53,737 bases of DNA, from contig CAKAPG010000009.1 of NCBI GenBank assembly GCA_916715765.1, positions 1-53,737 of the forward strand. Reading direction: 5' to 3'. The notes below the pieces were generated by a model, which saw only the letters and a list, made by a program, of their open reading frames with translations, was not told the origin of the DNA and made no database searches. The position numbers and the translations under genes are program-made. Source of the stretch: an uncultured Atopobium sp. GTDB taxonomy: Bacteria; Actinomycetota; Coriobacteriia; Coriobacteriales; Atopobiaceae. Positions 36,068 through 43,377 of this stretch are shown here, piece after piece. Positions within the stretch are counted from its first letter, which is position 1, and the number at the start of each line of letters is the position of its first letter.

Positions 36068-36431
36068 AAAGTGGACCAGACAACCGCGGAGTACCCGTCC
36101 AGCTAAGTGGAAGGGTGCTATGAGGAAAGTCCGGGCTCCACAGGGCAGGATGCTGGCTAACGGCCAGGCGGGGTGACCCGACGGAAAGTGCCGCAGAAAA
36201 GAAGACTCTCACCTGCGCATTCGCGTAAAGAGAAAAGCTGAAACGGTAGTGTAAGAGACTACCAGCATGCTGGTAACAGCGTGGCTTGGTAAACCCCATC
36301 CGGAGCAAACGCAAATAGGAGCGCTATGGTGTGGCCCGCACTGCGCTCGGGTTGCGCGCTAGAGACCAGTAGCAATGCTGGTAGTAGATAAATGGTTGTC
36401 CGCGACAGAACCCGGCTTATACGTCCACTTT
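36068..36431 (+). ncRNA. rnpB: RNase P RNA, bacterial type A
   Basis: Catalytic RNA that matures tRNA 5' ends. The ends pair as AAAGTGGAC and GTCCACTTT (helix P1). Conserved core blocks are present in order: GAGGAAAGTCCGGGCTCC near 36120, GACGGAAAGTGCCGCAGAAA near 36180, and ATAAATGGTTGTCCGCGACAG with AGAACCCGGCTTAT near 36390-36420. Boundaries are set by helix P1. Confidence 0.95.
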
Positions 36432-36444
36432 GCCTACTGAATGC

Positions 36445-36478
36445 AAATCCCCCGTGCACTTTCTGCGCGGGGGATTTT
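36445..36478 (+). terminator. rnpB terminator
   Basis: AAATCCCCCG and CGGGGGATTT pair around a short loop and run into TTTT. The repeat element copy 2 begins immediately at its end. Confidence 0.8.
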
Positions 36479-36878
36479 GATTCTGCAGCGTGTTAGCGTC
36501 GGCTTTTAGGCCTGGCGCACAAAATAGCACAGCTTTGGTAGGTTCTGCTAAAGAATCGACATGTTCTTAATCAAGATAGCCAGGCAGCTAGGCGGTCACA
36601 CTACCTGATATGCATCTCTATGCATAAACTTCATCTAATATGCTAGAAAATGAATAGCGTCATATAAAAGATTTAACTATAGGTAAATTCCGCTTCTAAG
36701 GAACACACCTATGACAGATATTCTGCACAATTGCGGGCATATTACACACCTAATGAAGATAATCTGCACGTTTGAGGTATTTTCAGCGTAATGTATACGT
36801 CTTTTTGACAGATTATCTGACTTAGGTGTGTTTTGAACTGACTCCAATTTCTCGTGTCTAAGAAATGGGAGGCAGTTC
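36478..36878. repeat. Intergenic repeat element, copy 2
   Basis: 401 bases that align gap-free with 10363-10763, about 93% identical. The internal inverted repeat, the paired AGATAATCTGCAC-type motifs and the right-hand 44-nt hairpin (36835-36878) are kept, the hairpin with several mismatches. The left-hand hairpin of copy 1 is absent here; its place is taken by the rnpB terminator. No conserved reading frame. Confidence 0.8.
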
Positions 36879-36939
36879 AATTTCTGTGCGGTGGATTATC
36901 TTGTACGGGAAATTATTACCAAGATATTTTTGCAGGCAG

Positions 36940-37749
36940 CTACACGCGTTGCAAAATCACATACCGATTAAGATTATTGTCTTTGCCGTCTGCGCTAAAT
37001 TGCGCGCAAACGTGCACGTCAGAGCCAAGACTTGCAAGAAGCTCATCAAGCTCCTCTTGCGAGAAGTGATGACAATAGCGCCAGGTATTTGCCTTATCTT
37101 GCCAACCAATCAGATAGTCATGCTCCTCAAGTTCTGAGGCATCTATGCCCAGCGCACGCAGCCCCTGAACAGTAGTTTCTTGAGCTTTAGCAGAAAGTTT
37201 TTGGCTGTTCATAAACTGCCAGAAAGAAACGCACACATAGCCGCCAGGTTTGGCTTTCTCTAACAACGTACGCAGAAGCTGGAGCCTCTTCTCTGCACCT
37301 GGTACGTGATGTAAGAACCCAAACGCAACCACTAAATCACAGGCCGGTACAGTCAGCTCAGAAGAAAGCGTGTTATCTAGCAGGCTCTTAATCACATCTA
37401 GCTCAATAAATACCAGCTCAGAGACATGAGCACCTGCGTCCCCACTCTCCACAAGAGGCTTGCAATTATCTACAGCAAAATACTTTTCCGGAACAATTCC
37501 CGCCTCATCACAAAGAAAGCGAGCAAAGCGTAGGTTTCCGCAGCCAATATCAAGTACAAAGGGTTTCTCGCCAGCTAAAAGCTGAGGCATGGCATCTAGG
37601 CACCGCTGCCATCCCTGCCAAGGCATCTGACGCGTTGCCGAGAAACTCTGAGCCTGCTGAGCATAAAACTCAGAGGTCACACGGCTCAGCCGCTCAGCGG
37701 TAGATGTGCTGATAGATTGAGTGTGCGTTATGTGAGAAGAAGTATCCAT
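36940..37749 (-). CDS. Trm9-like SAM-dependent tRNA methyltransferase
   Basis: 269-residue class I methyltransferase. Motif I is VLDIGCGN (65-72). Several blocks match the Trm9/ALKBH8 family specifically: FYAQQAQSFSATRQMPW at the N-terminus (Trm9 has VYNEIAPHFSQTRYKPWP), FLHHVPGAEKR at 146-156, and RYCHHFSQEELDELL at 224-238 (Trm9: RYYHLYREGELAE). In eukaryotes Trm9 methylates 5-carboxymethyluridine at tRNA position 34. It is divergent from Elp3, which makes that substrate, with only 68 bases between. Trm112 is not seen. A -10-like TAAAAT lies six bases before the ATG and no ribosome site is visible, suggesting a leaderless mRNA. Confidence 0.7.
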   Translation of the reverse strand: MDTSSHITHTQSISTSTAERLSRVTSEFYAQQAQSFSATRQMPWQGWQRCLDAMPQLLAGEKPFVLDIGCGNLRFARFLCDEAGIVPEKYFAVDNCKPLVESGDAGAHVSELVFIELDVIKSLLDNTLSSELTVPACDLVVAFGFLHHVPGAEKRLQLLRTLLEKAKPGGYVCVSFWQFMNSQKLSAKAQETTVQGLRALGIDASELEEHDYLIGWQDKANTWRYCHHFSQEELDELLASLGSDVHVCAQFSADGKDNNLNRYVILQRV

Positions 37750-37755
37750 ACAGAG

Positions 37756-37761
37756 ATTTTA
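37756..37761 (-). promoter_or_regulatory. -10 element of the Trm9-like gene, probably leaderless
   Basis: TAAAAT on the minus strand ends six bases before the ATG at 37749, so transcription would start at or near the start codon. There is no Shine-Dalgarno sequence. Confidence 0.45.
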
Positions 37762-37805
37762 CGTCACTGCCTCACTCTTAAAGGTCAGAAGCTTACCTTA
37801 TTGCC

Positions 37806-37811
37806 TATACT
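37806..37811 (+). promoter_or_regulatory. -10 element of elp3, probably leaderless
   Basis: TATACT ends six bases before the ATG at 37818 and no Shine-Dalgarno is present, mirroring the arrangement of the divergent gene. Confidence 0.5.
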
Positions 37812-37817
37812 GTTTGT

Positions 37818-39671
37818 ATGGATGAACTCATTTTGGACATATTGCAGCAGCTCAGAGAGGGCTCGCAAGGAGCTCTTGATACGCATCAGCTTGAGATGCT
37901 CATTAACTCGCACAACAGCGGAATTGACTCTAGCGCCCACAGTACAGAGCGCGAGAAACTTATCCCTAAGCGAGCAATTCTCCCCTATTTTTTGCAGGTC
38001 AAGCAGAATAATGATGAGTTGTGGCAATCGTGGAATGTAACGCCTGAGCTGGAAGAAAGGTTTGTCCACTCCGTGCGCATGAAGCCTCGCCGTACCGCTT
38101 CTGGCGTGGCTACCATTACCGTGATTACCAGGCCGCATACCTGCTCAAGTAATTGCATTTATTGCCCGTGTGATCTGCGTATGCCTAAGAGCTATCTCGC
38201 TAACGAGCCTGCCTGCCAGCGCGCTGAGCTTACGTTTTTTGATCCATACGTACAAGTTGCTGCTCGCCTTCAGGCGCTTCATCAGATGGGTCACTCAACC
38301 GACAAAGTAGAGCTTATTGTGCTTGGTGGTACCTGGAGCGATTATCCAGAGGGCTATCAGTACTGGTTTATCAAGGAGCTCTTCCGTGCACTCAACGAGT
38401 GGCCCAACTCTCCTAGCTACATTCAGGATCGCCTTGATTGGTACACCTCGTTTGGCTTGCAGAACTCTGAAGATGCTCTCTCCTCCTTTGTTGCTGAACA
38501 GCAAGCGGAAGTCTTTGAAGATACTGCCACGTATAACCAGGCTTTTCATAAGCTCTACGACACCAGTCAGCCTCACCAAAGTGCATGGTCTCAGATGGAG
38601 AGCACGTATGATGAGCTGGTAGAACAGCAGCACGTTAATGAGACAGCCGCTGCACGTGTGGTTGGCCTTGTAATTGAAACCAGACCCGATACCATCACAC
38701 CAGATAACCTGCGCATGTTTAGACAGCTTGGGTGCACTAAAATTCAAATTGGCATTCAAAGTACGCGTCAAGAAATCCTTGATGCCAACAAACGTCAGAT
38801 GTCGGCCGCGCAGATTAAGCGAGCTTTCTCGCTCATCCGCTTGTACGGATTTAAAATCCATTCTCACCTAATGGTTAATCTTCTTGGGGCAACGCCTGAG
38901 GCAGATAAACAGGACTTCAAGACGTTTGTTACAGATCCAGGTTTTCTCCCCGACGAAATCAAGCTTTACCCCTGTGCGCTGGTATCTGGAACTCAGCTGG
39001 TGCAGAAGTATCGTGAAGGCGCGTGGCAACCATATGACAAAGACGAGCTGGTAGACGTACTTGTTCAAGACGTGCTCAACACGCCTCCATACGTGCGCAT
39101 TTCTCGCATGATTAGAGACATTAGCGCCACCGATATTCTGGTGGGAAACAAACACACCAACCTCCGCCAGATGGTAGAGCAAGAGCTTGCTGCTGAAGAC
39201 GTTGCGCGTCGCGTGCAGGAGATTCGCTTTAGAGAGATTAACCAGCAGCAGGTACACGCCGCGGAGCTTACGCTGCAAGACTTTACCTACACCACCGCAG
39301 TCAGCGACGAGCACTTCCTGCAATGGGTAACCACCAACAACAAAATTGCAGGTTTCTGTAGACTTTCACTTCCCCACTGGGACAAGCTGACCTCTGGCGC
39401 ATGTGATGTTTCTGCCGATGAACTGCTGGTACAGCCAGGTCAGGCCATGATCAGAGAGCTCCACGTGTACGGACAGGCGCTTTCGCTGGGCTCGGAAGGA
39501 ATGTCTGCTCAGCATCAAGGTTTGGGCCAAAAGCTTCTTGCTAAAGCCTCCTCTATCGCAGCTGAGGCGGGTTATACCAGCCTAAACGTCATCAGCTCAA
39601 TTGGAACGCGCGCTTACTATCGCGCACAGGGCTTTACCGATGCAGGTCTCTACCAGCAAAAAGCCCTGTAA
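37818..39671 (+). CDS. elp3: Elp3-family tRNA uridine-34 carboxymethyl-modifying enzyme
   Basis: 617-residue full-length Elp3: a radical-SAM domain joined to a GNAT acetyltransferase domain. The 4Fe-4S cysteines are C109, C113 and C116 (HTCSSNCIYCPCD), followed by PKSYLANEP, DPYVQVAARL and VELIVLGGTWSDYP. The GNAT half shows IRELHVYGQAL, QHQGLGQKLL and NVISSIGTRAYYRAQGF, all typical of Elp3. The enzyme uses acetyl-CoA and a SAM radical to build 5-carboxymethyluridine at wobble U34. No other Elongator subunit is present, as expected for prokaryotic Elp3. Probable translation start is leaderless. It is divergent from a Trm9-like methyltransferase. Confidence 0.93.
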   Translation: MDELILDILQQLREGSQGALDTHQLEMLINSHNSGIDSSAHSTEREKLIPKRAILPYFLQVKQNNDELWQSWNVTPELEERFVHSVRMKPRRTASGVATITVITRPHTCSSNCIYCPCDLRMPKSYLANEPACQRAELTFFDPYVQVAARLQALHQMGHSTDKVELIVLGGTWSDYPEGYQYWFIKELFRALNEWPNSPSYIQDRLDWYTSFGLQNSEDALSSFVAEQQAEVFEDTATYNQAFHKLYDTSQPHQSAWSQMESTYDELVEQQHVNETAAARVVGLVIETRPDTITPDNLRMFRQLGCTKIQIGIQSTRQEILDANKRQMSAAQIKRAFSLIRLYGFKIHSHLMVNLLGATPEADKQDFKTFVTDPGFLPDEIKLYPCALVSGTQLVQKYREGAWQPYDKDELVDVLVQDVLNTPPYVRISRMIRDISATDILVGNKHTNLRQMVEQELAAEDVARRVQEIRFREINQQQVHAAELTLQDFTYTTAVSDEHFLQWVTTNNKIAGFCRLSLPHWDKLTSGACDVSADELLVQPGQAMIRELHVYGQALSLGSEGMSAQHQGLGQKLLAKASSIAAEAGYTSLNVISSIGTRAYYRAQGFTDAGLYQQKAL

Positions 39672-39733
39672 AGGTGAAATGACCTTGTGCCTCTAAACAA
39701 GCTTCATACGCTTACTTCTTACGTCACAAAAAA

Positions 39734-39764
39734 ATGCCGAGAAGACCGTTGATCTTCTCGGCAT
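39734..39764 (-). terminator. Terminator of the peroxiredoxin reductase operon
   Basis: ATGCCGAGAAGA and TCTTCTCGGCAT form a perfect 12-bp stem, followed on the minus strand by a run of seven T. The arms differ by one base from the GGCGAGAA octamer. It can also act for elp3. Confidence 0.85.
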
Positions 39765-39802
39765 ATTCATTAGCGTCTCCCTCTCCTTGACGCGAATGGA
39801 TC

Positions 39803-41446
39803 TTAAGGAATCAGCGACAGAATCTGAGAGAGGTTCTTCTTGCCAAAGTCGACCTTCTGACCGTCGTTGATAACCAAGCAAGGAACACTCATGACGTCGT
39901 AAGTGTCTTTGAGCTCCTTGAAGTGGTTGATGTCGTAGACATCGCAGGTGACCTGAGGATTGTCTGCAGCAATGCGCTGAGCAGCCACAACAACATCTGG
40001 GCACATGGTGCAAGAGAGTCCCACCAGGACCTGAAGATGCGTCTTTGACTCAATAGCGGCAATAGATGCCTTATCCTCGTCACTGATAGGCTGACCAGGT
40101 CCAGCAGCGTTGTAGAGTCCCAGTACAAACGAGGTGAACTCATGGCCGCCAGGAACACCGTGGAACGCAAGGCCTGTAGGGGTTCCATCCTGTGCGCAAA
40201 CGCGTACAACAGGAAGGTTCTTCTCGCCCGTGTCTGAAACCGTCTGAACGCTCAGCTTGTCAGTCATAGAAGAAAGCTCCTCCATGTAAGCTACAAGCTC
40301 CTCAGAAACAGGTCTCTGATCAAGCTCAAGCTGAAGCACAAGCGGACGTGCCATACGCTCAAAGACAGCGTTAAGCTGCGCCTTCATGTCGTCAGTGAAG
40401 AGCTCTCCGGAGTCAGTGGTAGTCTTGGCTGCTGGAGCCTCAGGAGCTTCCTTCTTGGACGAGATACGCGTAACGTTCATCTGCGGAACCAGGCCGGTCT
40501 TTTCTTGAGCGCGCTTGATGTAGCGCTCCATCTCGGTAGCAGTGGTTGCTGCTTGACCGATAGCCGTTGCAACCTGACGTAGTGGCTTCTGACACACATC
40601 GCCTGCACCAAAGAGGCCCTCACAGGTTGTTTCTTGGTGCTCGTTGGTAATCAGATAACCGTAATCATCAGTCTGTGCCAGCTCTTTTACCAGGTCAGTC
40701 TCTGGCGCATAGCCCGCAAAGACAAAGACACCAATGGAATCGCCATCTTCTGGCGCAAAGGTGGTCTTCTCGCCCGTCTTGAGGTTCTTGTACGTAATAG
40801 ACCTAAGCGCAGAATCACCGGCGACGGATTCAACCTGCGTGTTGTACAGAACCGTAATATTTGGATTAGTGCGAGCAGCCTCAGACGATGCAGGAGCGCA
40901 GGTAAACGCTTCCTCGCGCACAAGAACTGTGACGTGCTTTGCGTACTTGGTCAAAAACACGCTTTCTTCCGCAGCTGCAAAGCCTCCGCCAATGACAAAG
41001 ACTTCCTTGCCGGTAAAGAACTCGCCGTCGCACGTTGCGCAATAGGCAACGCCGTGGCCCTGGTAGTCCTCTTCTCCCACAAATCCAATATGGCGTGGAT
41101 GTGCTCCTGTAGCGAGAAGAACGGAGAGACAGGGACGCTCGCCTTTGGTGGTAAGAACTACCTTAACGTCTCCAGACATGTCCAGATCAGTGACTTCTGC
41201 CAGCAAAAACTCTGCACCAAAGGCTTCAGCCTGCTTGCGCATGGTTTCTGAAAGCTCGGAGCCGCTGGTAGAGAAAACTCCCGGATAATTAACGACCTCA
41301 TTAGTGATAGTGATCTGTCCGCCAAAATGGTCCTTCTCGACAACCAGAACACGGTAGCGAGCACGGGCCAGATAGAGGGCGGCGGTGAGCCCTGCAGGTC
41401 CACCGCCGATAATCACCGCGTCGTAGAGGTCTTTGACGTCGGTCAT
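39803..41446 (-). CDS. Thioredoxin-reductase-like flavoprotein fused to AhpF-type thioredoxin-fold domain
   Basis: 547 residues. The N-terminal 310 are a thioredoxin-reductase module: FAD motif VIIGGGPAGLTAAL, redox pair C136-C139 (YCATCDGEF), NAD(P)H motif VIGGGFAAAEES and GLFGAGDVC. After a linker, residues 350-547 form a tandem thioredoxin-fold unit like the N-terminal domain of AhpF, with redox pair C479-C482 (SCTMCPDVV). The order is the reverse of E. coli AhpF. It lies 17 bases downstream of ahpC, so it is the probable electron donor that recycles AhpC. Confidence 0.9.
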   Translation of the reverse strand: MTDVKDLYDAVIIGGGPAGLTAALYLARARYRVLVVEKDHFGGQITITNEVVNYPGVFSTSGSELSETMRKQAEAFGAEFLLAEVTDLDMSGDVKVVLTTKGERPCLSVLLATGAHPRHIGFVGEEDYQGHGVAYCATCDGEFFTGKEVFVIGGGFAAAEESVFLTKYAKHVTVLVREEAFTCAPASSEAARTNPNITVLYNTQVESVAGDSALRSITYKNLKTGEKTTFAPEDGDSIGVFVFAGYAPETDLVKELAQTDDYGYLITNEHQETTCEGLFGAGDVCQKPLRQVATAIGQAATTATEMERYIKRAQEKTGLVPQMNVTRISSKKEAPEAPAAKTTTDSGELFTDDMKAQLNAVFERMARPLVLQLELDQRPVSEELVAYMEELSSMTDKLSVQTVSDTGEKNLPVVRVCAQDGTPTGLAFHGVPGGHEFTSFVLGLYNAAGPGQPISDEDKASIAAIESKTHLQVLVGLSCTMCPDVVVAAQRIAADNPQVTCDVYDINHFKELKDTYDVMSVPCLVINDGQKVDFGKKNLSQILSLIP

Positions 41447-41463
41447 TGTAAACTCCCTAAATC

Positions 41464-42027
41464 TTAGAGCTGACCAACAAGGTCAAGGCTTGGCTTCAGG
41501 GTCTCAGCGCCTGGCTGCCACTTAGCTGGGCAAACCTGGTCACCGTGCTCTGCAACAAACTGTGCAGCCTGGAGAAGGCGGAGAAGCTCCTCAGCGTTAC
41601 GACCAATACCACCAGCAGTAACAAGCTCAACCTGAATGACGCCCTCTGGGTCAACGATGAAGGCACCACGCTCAGCAAGGCCTGCGTCCTCGATAAGAAC
41701 CTCAAAGTTCCTTGCAAGAACGTGAGCTGGGTCTGCAAGCATTGGGTAAGTTACCTTAGAAATGCGCTCGGACTCCTCATGCCATGCCTTATGGACAAAC
41801 TCGGTGTCGCAGGAAACAGAGTAAACCTCTGCACCGGCAGCCTGGAACTTGTCGTAGTTGTTTGCAAGATCCTCAAGCTCGGTTGGGCAGACGAAGGTGA
41901 AGTCAGCTGGATAGAAGAAGAACAGGCTCCACTTGCCCAGTGTGGACTCTTTGCTTACCTCAGTGATGTCACCGTTGTGGAATGCGTTTACCTTAAAATC
42001 ACCAATTTCCTTACCAATAAGAGACAT
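41464..42027 (-). CDS. ahpC: Alkyl hydroperoxide reductase / peroxiredoxin AhpC
   Basis: 187-residue typical 2-Cys peroxiredoxin (AhpC/Prx1). The peroxidatic cysteine is C47 (FTFVCPTE) and the resolving one C166 (DQVCPAKW), with the catalytic Thr and Arg context intact. It removes hydrogen peroxide and organic peroxides, including peroxide from superoxide reductase. It is first in an operon with its reductase. Confidence 0.97.
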   Translation of the reverse strand: MSLIGKEIGDFKVNAFHNGDITEVSKESTLGKWSLFFFYPADFTFVCPTELEDLANNYDKFQAAGAEVYSVSCDTEFVHKAWHEESERISKVTYPMLADPAHVLARNFEVLIEDAGLAERGAFIVDPEGVIQVELVTAGGIGRNAEELLRLLQAAQFVAEHGDQVCPAKWQPGAETLKPSLDLVGQL

Positions 42028-42077
42028 AGTCAGTTCCTTTCTGTAAGTAAAACAACTTATAAAACGTACTATTTAGA

Positions 42078-42105
42078 AGTTTACTCTCTTTAACTCTTTT
42101 GTCAA
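42078..42105 (-). promoter_or_regulatory. ahpC promoter
   Basis: On the minus strand TTGACA (42100-42105) and TAAACT (42078-42083) are 16 bases apart, about 50 bases upstream of the start. Confidence 0.55.
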
Positions 42106-42108
42106 TAA

Positions 42109-42123
42109 CAATAATGATTACTA
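42109..42123 (-). promoter_or_regulatory. PerR/Fur-like box upstream of ahpC
   Basis: TAGTAATCATTATTG on the minus strand matches the 7-1-7 PerR/Fur consensus (TTATAATnATTATAA) at 10 of 14 defined positions. It lies just upstream of the -35. Position and gene content favour peroxide control by a PerR-type regulator. Confidence 0.45.
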
Positions 42124-42142
42124 TTTATAAAATTAAAAAGAA

Positions 42143-42166
42143 ACAGGCCAGATTACTCTGGCCTGT
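42143..42166 (-). terminator. Terminator of tRNA-Val
   Basis: ACAGGCCAGA and TCTGGCCTGT form a perfect 10-bp stem around four bases, followed on the minus strand by a T-rich run. Confidence 0.85.
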
Positions 42167-42173
42167 GAACAGT

Positions 42174-42249
42174 TGGTGGGCGTTATAAGATTTGAACTTA
42201 TGACCTCTTCCGTGTCAGGGAAGCGCTCGTCCCCCTGAGCTAAACGCCC
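42174..42249 (-). tRNA. tRNA-Val (GAC)
   Basis: Complete cloverleaf on the minus strand: acceptor GGGCGTT with AACGCCC, anticodon stem CTTCC/GGAAG with loop CTGACAC (anticodon GAC), T loop GTTCAAATC, and an encoded CCA end. Confidence 0.95.
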
Positions 42250-42283
42250 GAATATGTTTGCTGCTGGGGATGCAGCAAGGGAT

Positions 42284-42312
42284 ATATTACGAGAAACCCG
42301 CCCCTCTTGCAA
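42284..42312 (-). promoter_or_regulatory. tRNA-Val promoter
   Basis: On the minus strand TTGCAA (42307-42312) and TAATAT (42284-42289) are 17 bases apart. The leader before the tRNA contains a hairpin TTGCTGC/GCAGCAA that would be removed by processing. Confidence 0.5.
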
Positions 42313-42520
42313 CCGTCAAACTCAACTTTTTTTGAAATCTGCAAAAGATCGGTTTGTCGCAACATTGATGGCTTCGTAAATACTGTAGCCCTTGAAATGA
42401 ATGACTGCCTATTAAACCTGTTTGTCTTCTGCACCTCAATTATTAAAAGATAGGCAACTGGATTGTAAAAGCATACGGTCAGAAGTATTATGGCAAGTCG
42501 TTCGATTGAGGGAGAAACTT

Positions 42521-43069
42521 ATGAACTTTCTGGAATATAACAAAGACGAGAAGCTATGCTTTAATTATAAGAAATCATGCGGTCTCTGGTTAATTGTTGT
42601 AGCTCTCATCATTTTTGCAGCTACCGTAATAGGTGGAAAGCAGATTATCAATATGTCCGTATTTAGCTTTGGATATGTTGCAGCCTTCTTATCAATACAT
42701 ACAAATAAGAAAGTTCTCAATAAGTTTTCCGATGGTCCCTCAAGTAAGTTCCAGAACAAAATGTCTCTATACGCCGTAATTTTCTTATTCATTTTGATGT
42801 TTTTATTAGGTGGACCATTTTTTGCAACTGAAAACTGGAGACTTATTTGGTTGGGTGCGTTAATGGCCACGGCACTGCACTTTTTCCTCTATTACTTTGT
42901 GCACGGAAAATCGATGATTTATTTGGCAATACTCTGTGCCATCAATGTTGCTATAGGTTATATTTTTCCAGACATCCCACTGACAACAACTGCCTATATT
43001 GATGCAGCAATTAAACTTGGCTTTGGAATATACCTGTTCTTTTTCTCAAAGCCAACTCAACAAAAATAA
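42521..43069 (+). CDS. Unrecognised polytopic membrane protein
   Basis: 182 residues with about five hydrophobic segments (near residues 22-40, 45-60, 85-102, 112-130 and 138-155), an N-terminal polar stretch and a short charged C-terminus. No family recognised. GAGGGAGA precedes the ATG; the 33 codons upstream of it in the same frame look unused. Codon use is AT-rich compared with neighbours, which may indicate acquisition. It sits alone between tRNA-Val and a convergent small membrane gene. Confidence 0.75.
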   Translation: MNFLEYNKDEKLCFNYKKSCGLWLIVVALIIFAATVIGGKQIINMSVFSFGYVAAFLSIHTNKKVLNKFSDGPSSKFQNKMSLYAVIFLFILMFLLGGPFFATENWRLIWLGALMATALHFFLYYFVHGKSMIYLAILCAINVAIGYIFPDIPLTTTAYIDAAIKLGFGIYLFFFSKPTQQK

Positions 43070-43076
43070 CCTTCGC

Positions 43077-43280
43077 CTAGAGACCGTGTGCGTCAAACGT
43101 GTCCTTAACCAAAGCCACAAGCATTGGTATAAACACAGCCACGCCTGCTAAGAGCATTGGATTATCACGCACTTCCGGAATGTCCTGTAAGAAATTCTGC
43201 AGATCATAGACAAGACCAACGGCAACGGCAATAAGAATAGGTGCCAGAATAATCAAAATAGGATTTGGTGGTTTACGCAT
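43077..43280 (-). CDS. Small membrane protein
   Basis: 67 residues with two hydrophobic segments (about 7-25 and 40-57). No family recognised. The ATG at 43280 gives a natural start (MRKPPNPILIIL); the longer reading needs a TTG. The ribosome site is weak. It lies about 100 bases from the flippase-like gene on the same strand. Confidence 0.5.
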   Translation of the reverse strand: MRKPPNPILIILAPILIAVAVGLVYDLQNFLQDIPEVRDNPMLLAGVAVFIPMLVALVKDTFDAHGL

Positions 43281-43377
43281 AAGGATGCTTTCTTTTACAA
43301 GTACTGCACACGCAGCGGTCCAATAGAGCAAAGATACGTATCAAGCCACATTCTGGCTTTTCTTTCTTACTTCTTCC

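Noticed and set aside
36677..36880. 67-residue reading frame inside repeat copy 2
   Set aside because: The corresponding frame is not kept in copy 1 and there is no ribosome site.
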